This document shows positions 56,475-64,000 of a stretch of DNA of 64,000 nt, piece by piece (position 1 is the stretch's first letter; the number at the start of each line of letters is the position of its first letter). Source of the DNA: Periconia sp. R9002. Its lineage: Eukaryota; Ascomycota; Dothideomycetes; Pleosporales; Periconiaceae. The position numbers and the translations under genes are program-made. The DNA is taken from positions 62,001 to 126,000 of the forward strand of contig JAMAHW010000032.1 of NCBI GenBank assembly GCA_023627715.1, in the 5' to 3' direction. Below the pieces are notes generated by a model. That model saw only the letters and a program-made list of their open reading frames with translations, did not search any database and was not told where the DNA came from.

Positions 56475-57839
56475 ATGCTTTTCTTCAAACCTCTCGCTGC
56501 AGGGTTAGTAGTTCTGTTCTTCTCAGTGGCTTCCGATGCAAGGGCCGTGGAGAAACACCTCATTGTTCATGGTAAAAATGGCACGATTCTTCATCATCAC
56601 AAAAATATCACCTGGGTCGATAAGCATCATTCGCCTGCAAAATCGACTATTTGGCTTAGCAAGCGAGCACCGCCCAGAGTCCCAGGTCGTGGGGGTAAAG
56701 ACGGCCCAGAAGGACCAGGATCTCAGGGAGGAAACCAACAGTCCGGGAGCAACCAGGGCGGAAATCAGCAGGAGGGGAGTACTCAAGGAGGGAATCAAGG
56801 TGAAAGTCCTCCATCGCCAGCGACCCAGCCAGGAAATCAAGGTGGCAGCTCTCAACAGGGGGGCAGCCCACAAACAGGGAATCAAGGAGGGCGACAGGAT
56901 GGAGAGAATGGAAATCAAGGGGGGCGACAGGATGGAGACAATGAAAACCAAGGCGGTCGCCAGGATGGAGAAGATTCCAAACAGGGTCCAGCCGGTGATA
57001 CGACTCCAGCAGGCCCTGCCGGCCCTGCAGCCCCCGAAAATCTTATCACTCTAGGGGTTTCTTCAGCCTATCGCGACCTCCCAGCTAACTTTCAACCTCG
57101 TCCAAATGGTGTGCCCGGGATCGACACAATGCCAATTGAGATGCCCAATCTGAGAGGACTGAGTAACAGTGCCGAAGACGCACAGAGAAGAGCATCGATG
57201 CAACGACACATCAACTGGGACGTACAGTCTTCAAACACATTCGACAGGCCTAATTATCTTCTATTTGTCAGCCAGCCCGCTAGAAATGCACGACAAGATT
57301 TCAAGGCTGCGTTCAACAACAATCAGCGTGATGGCGTGAATACGAACGGTCAAGGACGGCTCATAGATGTCGAAGATGTATACAGAGGCCAAACAAGAGG
57401 GGATGACGCAATTACAACACCGGCAGGCTACCGAGAAGACATATGGCACAGTTACCTTCAATCGTACGGCGTTGGGAAACGTGCATCACAGAACGACCGG
57501 ACAGTTCGGGTCTTGGTTGATGGGAAGGACGGATCAGTTAACATGGACCGTCTACTACAAGAGGACAGCTTTTTCTACAACTTTGAGCTCAACACGATCA
57601 CGGGTCCGGAATCTAGAGTCCCAAACGTTATAGCATATCCAGCCGACAGATTGGACCATCCCGGCGTTGAAATCTGGAGGCGGGGTCAGCCGCCCATGGG
57701 CAAGCAGCCAGACTTTATTGAAGGCACCAAACCTGAAGAGCTACGAGGTCAGCGGGTGGAAGATGACTTGATTGATATTGATTTGAGGAGGTGGATTCAG
57801 AGAACTAAAAGGAATCTCTGGGGTCCTCGGAGAGCGTAG
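56475..57839 (+). CDS. Secreted protein with Gly-Asn-Gln repeats and a Kex2 site
   Basis: One-exon gene of 454 residues. A clear signal peptide (MLFFKPLAAGLVVLFFSVAS) is followed by a His-rich propeptide-like segment and LSKRAPP, a Lys-Arg site for Kex2 processing near residue 68. Residues about 75-180 are low complexity, with GGNQ motifs and three near-identical 11-residue units (NQGGRQDGENG type; 33-nt repeats at about 56880-56978). The C-terminal 270 residues are globular, with SSAYRDLPANFQPRPNG, VSQPARNARQDFKAAFNNNQ, VRVLVDGKDGSVNMDRLLQE and the basic end RRWIQRTKRNLWGPRRA. I do not recognise that domain. Probably exported and proteolytically matured; the role is unknown. Another KR pair (GVGKRASQN) lies within the globular part. 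Confidence 0.75.
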   Translation: MLFFKPLAAGLVVLFFSVASDARAVEKHLIVHGKNGTILHHHKNITWVDKHHSPAKSTIWLSKRAPPRVPGRGGKDGPEGPGSQGGNQQSGSNQGGNQQEGSTQGGNQGESPPSPATQPGNQGGSSQQGGSPQTGNQGGRQDGENGNQGGRQDGDNENQGGRQDGEDSKQGPAGDTTPAGPAGPAAPENLITLGVSSAYRDLPANFQPRPNGVPGIDTMPIEMPNLRGLSNSAEDAQRRASMQRHINWDVQSSNTFDRPNYLLFVSQPARNARQDFKAAFNNNQRDGVNTNGQGRLIDVEDVYRGQTRGDDAITTPAGYREDIWHSYLQSYGVGKRASQNDRTVRVLVDGKDGSVNMDRLLQEDSFFYNFELNTITGPESRVPNVIAYPADRLDHPGVEIWRRGQPPMGKQPDFIEGTKPEELRGQRVEDDLIDIDLRRWIQRTKRNLWGPRRA

Positions 57840-58233
57840 CAGCATCATTGATTGTGTGGCACCTAGTGCAGGCTAAGGCTAGCTAGCCTTCGACGCTCGT
57901 TGTTTTTCACGTTTTTGTTTATTTCATAGAACGCAGACAGTCGCTACTTTCGTGAAACGCTTATTCTTTCTTTTTTTTATCGTACGAAATGCTTTTTAAA
58001 TCGAAATGAAATTCAATATTACAACCCCAAATGTCGCTCTTCATCACAAATTTCATACAATAAATGATCTCAATGAGTATCCTAAGCCAGCAAAAATAAT
58101 GACAAAATCAAAAAAATTGTTCCGTGAGTCTTTGAGATGCAAAAAGCTGAAGGGCAAATTTAACCGAGGTCGCGTGCAGGTGACCACTGAGATCCTCCCC
58201 AAAGTGACTACGCCGAAGATAACGTAAGCCTCG
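57840..58233. other. Short intergenic region, nothing seen
   Basis: About 0.4 kb, AT-rich; a 73-codon frame at 58006-58227 has no motif. Confidence 0.35.
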
Positions 58234-59592
58234 ATGTATCACTCGTACATCCGCCTTTACCCCACCTTGTGTCTTTACGCTGCACAGAAGAGCAAAGAGA
58301 ACATGTATGAAGACATACAAGGCTCAGGAACTGGATTCTCCACTTCGAAAGGCGTTCAAGTTCACGATGTCGAGGAGTACACGTTTCGGGCTCCGCGTCC
58401 TGGACTCTGGGTAGGCGATGATCCCATGATTCCTCTATCTATACCACATATCGGCTCCAGACGAAAACATTGTCAACACCACCACCAATACCATCATAGC
58501 GAAGAGAAAACTCTGCATAATAGTAACACTCCAATCACATCTGAACCACTCTCAAGCAAACTGCGAATCCAGCTATGCGTCCTTCCCACAGAATTACTAT
58601 GCATTATCTTCATGTACCTCGATATTCCCTCTCTCTTCGCGGTCATGGAAGTCAACTGTCAGAAATTCAACGAGTCAATCCTAAACTGGCCGACCTTCCA
58701 ACTTATCCGCAGATTCCCCAAATTACTCTCCGTAACGACAGCTTTGAGATGCAGAAACTGGACAATCGCGATGCTTTTGCGCGCCATCCGAGAGGACCAC
58801 TGTGTCTTATGCTTGCATTTTGGCGAGTTAATGGACCTCGTCACTCTACAGAGACTCTGCTACGAGTGTTTTGTTTCAGATATAACAGTCTGGCTGCATC
58901 GGTTTAAAGACATGCCTCAAGATTCCACCGAGGTTGAGTACATAATTAGACAAGGCAAGATCTCTAACGCACACGTGATACCTGGATACTACGGGAGTTC
59001 CAAAAAGAGAGGGATCCTGCGTAATTCTTTCCAGGTATTTGACAAAGCCGATATAAGGCGACAATATCCATCTGCAATACCGCCAGAAAATCCCATTCGC
59101 GAGCCGAGAATGTTACTGGTCGACGGCGACCCAAGAGAACCACTCAGAGACCACCCTTTGCGCTACGTCACTACAATACGCGCACCTTTCTACGACACGC
59201 TGACAGACATGTTTCATGAAGGATACCTGTGTCGCGCCTGCGCCTCCCAGGGATGGCTGTTTCGCAGTCGAGGCGTTGCAACAGGGTCAATATACGAACC
59301 TTTTCCAATCTGGGGGCTGCCCTATCGTCGCTATACGAGGGATGGTTTGAAAAAGCATCTAGAACAGTATGGTGCTGTGTTTAAAATTCCGTGGGGTAGT
59401 GGAGAAAAGGAGGAGTTGAGGTATGTGCACAATGGGAGGTTTGAGAAATATGTCACAGGTGAACTGGGAGAGCTTATGATGATCAGTGGTTTATGGTCAA
59501 GTTTGAGAAACAAGAAATTTGAGTTACCTCAAGGAACAGTTTATTTGCGTGAGTGGGCAAGTGTCAGAAGCGACATTGAGGTCAAAGGATAA
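58234..59592 (+). CDS. F-box domain protein
   Basis: Up to 452 residues in one exon. The F-box is IQLCVLPTELLCIIFMYLDI followed by PSLFAVMEVNCQKFNESIL, at about residues 112-150. Downstream come FPKLLSVTTALRCRNWTIAM and two Cys pairs (HCVLC, RLCYEC, then LCRACASQGW), which may bind zinc. An SCF ubiquitin-ligase adaptor role is expected for the F-box; the target is unknown. The start may be the ATG at 58303 (MYEDIQGSGT) rather than 58234, since the first 23 residues lack homologous character. The frame is intact. Confidence 0.7.
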   Translation: MYHSYIRLYPTLCLYAAQKSKENMYEDIQGSGTGFSTSKGVQVHDVEEYTFRAPRPGLWVGDDPMIPLSIPHIGSRRKHCQHHHQYHHSEEKTLHNSNTPITSEPLSSKLRIQLCVLPTELLCIIFMYLDIPSLFAVMEVNCQKFNESILNWPTFQLIRRFPKLLSVTTALRCRNWTIAMLLRAIREDHCVLCLHFGELMDLVTLQRLCYECFVSDITVWLHRFKDMPQDSTEVEYIIRQGKISNAHVIPGYYGSSKKRGILRNSFQVFDKADIRRQYPSAIPPENPIREPRMLLVDGDPREPLRDHPLRYVTTIRAPFYDTLTDMFHEGYLCRACASQGWLFRSRGVATGSIYEPFPIWGLPYRRYTRDGLKKHLEQYGAVFKIPWGSGEKEELRYVHNGRFEKYVTGELGELMMISGLWSSLRNKKFELPQGTVYLREWASVRSDIEVKG

Positions 59593-60065
59593 TCCGTGAG
59601 GTGCCAGGGTCATAGATGGGTATGATGTGTATGTAGGTATTGGTATGCTAGCTGGTTGTCTGCCTACCTAGGTATTGATATGTACATGTCCGGCTCCTGC
59701 CTCAGTGCAGGGCGCCTTCCCCACACATCCTCACATGACGGCACAACCAACATCGAAATTTTCAAGCACTAACAATCTACGACTATTCACCATAGGGGGC
59801 ACACGTGATTGGCTTAGAGGCATAGGCGGCAAGATACAACGTTGTTTGTCTTTTTGGTTGCCACTTGATGTGATTGGCTTTGAATTGAGTTGAGTGTTTG
59901 CTCCACCACCCTAGCGCCTGCCTGCGCACAGACAACGCAACTGTATATAAACACCGGTATCCTACACACACTCAACCTCCTACCCTGACACCTCCCAACC
60001 TCAACTGTAACTACATTGGTCTCTCTGAATTCGTTTCTAGTACGCACCACCGCCTGCGAGTCGAT
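59593..60065. promoter_or_regulatory. Promoter region with TATA-like box
   Basis: TATATAAA lies at 59944-59951, about 115 bases before the ATG at 60066. An upstream in-frame ATG at 59898 precedes this TATA box and is unlikely to be used. Confidence 0.4.
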
Positions 60066-62909
60066 ATGCCTGCACTCAGCGATTCCGATGAGTCTGGTTC
60101 TGCTTCTAGCGATGATTCCCGCGAGCGCGAGCCGATTGACAACTTCAAATTGGAACTTCAGAACTGCCTCGATGACTTTCAACACGATGGAACATCTCAC
60201 AGCTTCCAAAGCTCCGATCAGTACGTGAATCCAGACATACGCATTCCCACCTATGGAACGATTAGTTTGCCTCTCTCTGTCCATGAGGCTGTACGCATGG
60301 CGCGCCTATGCAAAAAAACATCTTCCGGCGATAACCATCAACCCGGTATCGAAACATCTGTTCCGGAGATTTGGGAGGTGGATAGGTTGAACTTCAACTG
60401 TCGCAACCCAAAATGGAAAACATACCTGAACAGTCTCGTGGACCAAGCCCTTCAAGATCTTGGGGTGCAAGGTTCGCCGCGGGTAGAGGAGTCCAAATTG
60501 CTGCTTTACGGGCAAGGTGCGTCCTCTAAGCCCAACAACGTTACCGATCAACCACATGGATTATTCGGAAAACTACTTGTCTGCTTCCCTTCCGAACACA
60601 GCGGTGGCGATATCCATCTTCTCCACGGCGGAAACCCGACCGTTCTGAGTACTGCAGAGAATTCCCATCGCCAACTTTCTACGATAGCATGGTATTCTGA
60701 CGTCCAGTATGAGATCCAAACTGTAAACTCAGGCTATCGTTTGGCTTTGATGTATGACCTGTTCATGGAGCAGAAATTGCAGGTCCATTCGGGCGTTATG
60801 CTCGACCAATCTCGTGAAGAACTCGCCGAATTGTTTCGCACTTGGAACAGAGACTTTCAGTCTGTTACCAAATTGGTGTATCCACTCGAGTTCTCATATG
60901 AGGAAGCAAGCCTTAGGCAGAAAATCTTGAAGGGTCGCGATGTCGCCAAAGCTCGGTTTGTTGACAGCGTGTGCAAAGACAATGGGTTCTTATGGTTCCT
61001 GAGCGAAGCAGAGGCATATATCATCTACAAAGATGATGCCCATTCCTTGATCGCACATGATCTTTACACGCCTGGTGGTCAAAAGTTGATCGTTGGTCTC
61101 TGTAACGATGATGATAAAGAGCTTCTAGCGGTTGGGAAAGACTTTTGGAACAAAGAAATAGAGGTCGAAGATTCTGACGAAGAATGCTTCGGGTTCACAC
61201 AAACGGTTGGTTTTACGCCCACCCCCCGGCCGGAGACTTTCTACTAACTTATGGGAGGTTCTCGTGTTATTTCCCATACCGAATGCTTTACGTGAATTTG
61301 AGCGGAATACATCATGGCAAACGCCAACCAGCCTTCAAAATTTCTTCGGCGTCCTCCGTGATTGTAGTCCGATCGAGTTGAATAAGGAAATCGAGGCGTG
61401 TCGTGAGACTGCCTTCCGTGAAATTATGAAGAAGGCTATTCTGGAAATCAATAACACACGCGAGAAAAACCGCTTTGCATCAGAATTACCTGGTCTGTAC
61501 GTGCAATACAGAAGGGTATTTAGATTGGTTGCCGATTACTGTTACGAGACCGGAAAAGATCACCTCGTACGCCTTGTTTTGAAAGGAATGATGCATGATA
61601 CGGAATGGACGACGTATAGTGAGCTAAGGAATATTGCCGCCTACGAAGTGTCGAGGGGAGATTGGGGGAACAGCAACCAGACGTATAAATCATGGTATAT
61701 CTCTAATTTACACGATCTTTTGGCCGATACTAACGTCAATCAGGTTAATGCATCCCCCATATCATACTTCTTTCTATTCTGTCAACCACATGCGGATCGC
61801 CCTGGAGCTCCTTCAGCCCCATCTAGGCTCCAGTGGCTTCGATAAGTGGAAGAAGAGTTGTTTGAAAGAGCGGTTGCTAAAGGTCGAGTCATATAATGAC
61901 TCTGATGCCATCCCGTTGGTAGAATTGGCCTTTGGAATAAGCTCAGACACATATTTTGATGTGTAAGTTCTACTTTTATGATAATAATCGCTTCTTCGTC
62001 TTTCTAACTATAATTAGGATCGTCAAAACTCTCATTGATAACCCCGATCGTGACGGCCTCGCCAAGTTTCTTTGTGAACTGGGGCATAGATTCACAGAAG
62101 AGCCTGGCTTTCGGAACACCATCATCATTCCAACATATCAGAAAATTCTACCGGCTACATGGACGACACTCATACCCACCTTGAGTGAGCTGACTCGATC
62201 TTCCAATCACGATTACCCGGACTACCTTGGTTACTCTCGTCGTATGTTTCTGACAATTCTGGATCACGCCATGAGCTTCGGACTGCACCAAGAGATCCTT
62301 CCCTTAGTCGACCAGCTACCTGATCTTCCTGGCTCTGACGCTTCTTCCTGGGGAGAGTGGAAAACGCTTTTTGTGTTCATCCAAGATTTCGTTTCCATCT
62401 TGGAGAAATACAAGAACAAAGATGTAGTCGTCGCATCCAAGAAGTTCATAACCTCCGCCATTAGTCGACCAGCTCGTGCAGTGCTAGTTGCATACCCGTC
62501 GGAACCGAAAGATTGGAACCGCGAAGGTGACTTGAAATCTCGCTACAGCTGCAACTGTGTACATTGCCACTTGTTAGTACAGTTCCTCGCCGATCCACAT
62601 CAAGTCGAAGGCCGGTTCACGTACACAGGCAAGACGCGAACTCATCTTAGACGTCGTTTGAAAACTGAGGCCTTCTCGTTCAATATCGAGGGGACCGGGG
62701 AACCGTATACGCTCGTCGTCCGAAAGACTAACAGCGAGTTCGATGGCCTGCTCGCAAAGTGGAAGCGCGACGTTTGTTCTATGAGGTCGGCTATTCAATT
62801 GCTGAAAAGCGGCTTCTTGGGGAGCTTATTCCAAGAAGAGATCGCAGCTCTCCCTGAAGTTGTTCGTACGGATGTAGATTTGCGAAAATGGACCCCGACA
62901 CTACACTAA
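60066..62909 (+). CDS. 2OG-Fe(II) oxygenase-like protein without iron ligands
   Basis: Predicted 887 residues from exons 60066-61205, 61258-61743, 61817-61962 and 62018-62909. After an acidic, Ser-rich N-terminus, residues about 100-235 match the double-stranded beta-helix of fungal prolyl-4-hydroxylase-like proteins: KLLLYGQGASSKPNNVTDQP, HGLFGKLLVCFPSEHSGGDI and TIAWYSDVQYEIQTVNSGYR. In the family the first block contains His-x-Asp after KP and the second a His before E(V/I); here these are Asn157, Val159 and Tyr215, so all three iron ligands are lost. The 2-oxoglutarate-type Arg225 is kept. The remaining 650 residues are helical, with CNCVHCHLLVQFL and RKTNSEFDGLLAKWKRD near the end. It is probably a non-catalytic binding protein. 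The acceptor of the second intron could also lie nine bases upstream. Confidence 0.75.
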
Positions 62910-64000
62910 GCAACATGGCAATCCCATGCATAGCTTCAATAGCTGTATAGCTCGCTTTGGGTACTAATCATACACCTAAAACATCGCATGTTCCGGGCGT
63001 CGACAGGTCGGACCATAATATTGATGATGCAGGTGAATGAATAGATGGGATAGATTAGTATTTGCGCACCTAATGGGAGGACATCTCATTGCATTATTGC
63101 AGGAGCGCTAAAATGATGTATGATATTAAAAAATGCTATGTCGATCACTCACACCGTGACCTGTGAAGTTCTTCATTTATCCAATTCCAAAACTTATTTC
63201 CAATTTTATCGTCACAGGTGAGGGAAGTCTGTGTCACTCAAGCACCAGCGCTCGTACTGAGTCCCACTGACTATTTATTTGCATTCGAACAACCCGGGAA
63301 TACAGTTTACATGTCATGAAATCAAGGCATGACATGAACGCTACTCTACTTGAGCCGTATGAATCTATGTTCGCAGCCAAGCGGAAAATGCTTGACAGAC
63401 CGAAGAAGACGTACCAGCGCGAGAATCGACGGTTTCTCTCAGGAGTAGTTGGTCGCACCTGGCTCTGAAGAATTGAAACCTGCATAAACATAGTTAGCTA
63501 GACAATCTAAACTGTCTGAATAACGGGACAGTTGAGAAAAATTGCATGCTAATGGCACCAGCGTGAACCAGTTCGCTGCTTATGATTTGTGGGTGTCAGT
63601 GGGATCAGAAGAACTTTTACTTCGGTAACCCATCTGTGCAGTCTCCGGGCCTTGGGTTAGTTATTTCACATTCAAATGTTTGCGTCTTCCAAACAAACGC
63701 TTCCGGAAGGCACTCTACGTCATAGCACCTGTCGTAGTAGGTGAAGTGGAAACCTCGCACCGGGCGCTCGGACCACTTACCGTGTTTGCGACTCAGCTCA
63801 CCATTATCAAACCGACTTTCTCCTCTGACAATTACCAACATCCTTCCGAGACGATTCACCGCACAGAGACCAAGTCTAAAACGTACGCATGGGTTTGTTT
63901 GATACCCCGGTCTACGTTATCACCGCCGCGGTGAAGGCGATGTCGCCGTTGATCCTACATCTGTTGGAGATTGCTTTCGACCACATGAGTGCGCTCCCCG
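62910..64000. other. Terminal region with possible gene edge
   Basis: About 1.1 kb. On the minus strand, 63617-63760 encodes a Cys-containing stretch (YYDRCYDVECLPEAF, then FECEITNPRPGDCTDGLPK) preceded by a GTAAGT donor at 63781 and a possible CGACAG acceptor, suggesting a small secreted protein with an incomplete model. On the plus strand, an open frame from about 63885 runs to the window edge (FDTPVYVITAAVKAMSPLIL). Neither can be settled here. Confidence 0.25.

Noticed and set aside
56523..57054. Long frames overlapping the Gly-Asn-Gln repeat gene
   Set aside because: They are by-products of the repeat's codon bias; the 454-residue frame has the signal peptide and Kex2 site.

Overview
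This window looks like a gene-poor, partly accessory stretch of a filamentous ascomycete genome (Pezizomycotina, perhaps Dothideomycetes; the class is a guess). The evidence is short GT-AG introns of 47-106 nt with CTNAC-like branch sites, a Zn2Cys6 regulator, two PTH11/SAT-type rhodopsin-domain membrane proteins, fungal F-box and 2EXR proteins, an arylsulfatase, a heme-thiolate peroxidase, and signs of RIP (C-to-T mutation of repeats). No tRNA, rRNA or CRISPR was recognised. Gene models were spliced by eye and checked for frame closure; all complete models close in frame.

Layout. 0.6-6.6 kb: AflR-like Zn2Cys6 regulator, SnoaL-like protein, LovC-type trans-acting enoyl reductase, and a divergently transcribed dienelactone hydrolase. 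7.8-11.3 kb: large F-box protein and a small PD-(D/E)XK-like protein. 12.5-17.6 kb: BBE-type FAD oxidase broken by one stop codon, wreck of a polyketide synthase ketosynthase domain, and a secreted type-B carboxylesterase whose usual catalytic His is Thr. 17.7-18.7 kb: extremely TA-rich block almost without CpA/TpG, consistent with a heavily RIPped repeat. 19-25 kb: relics of an ACC-synthase-like aminotransferase and two other genes around an O-methyltransferase-like gene that has lost its catalytic His. 26.8-41.5 kb: two rhodopsin-domain proteins, classical SDR, second SnoaL-like protein, chloroperoxidase-type enzyme and NAD-dependent epimerase. 42-54 kb: sulfatase, zinc alcohol dehydrogenase, dimeric alpha/beta-barrel-like protein, 2EXR protein and an unknown 649-residue protein, with scattered copies of one repeat. 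53.6-57.8 kb: divergent pair of unrecognised proteins, one clearly and one possibly secreted. 58.2-62.9 kb: F-box protein and an 887-residue 2OG-oxygenase-like protein whose iron ligands are all replaced.

How it fits together. The first half reads as a dismantled polyketide-type secondary-metabolism locus: regulator, trans-ER, two SnoaL-fold proteins, FAD oxidase, methyltransferase, SDR, hydrolase and peroxidase, but with the only visible PKS in ruins. Intact tailoring genes sit among pseudogenes, TA-rich DNA and repeat ends. The most unusual intact genes are the enzyme-like proteins without catalytic residues (methyltransferase-like, carboxylesterase-like, 2OG-like) and the divergent pair at 53.6-57.8 kb. 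I did not find anything I can call a new system with confidence.
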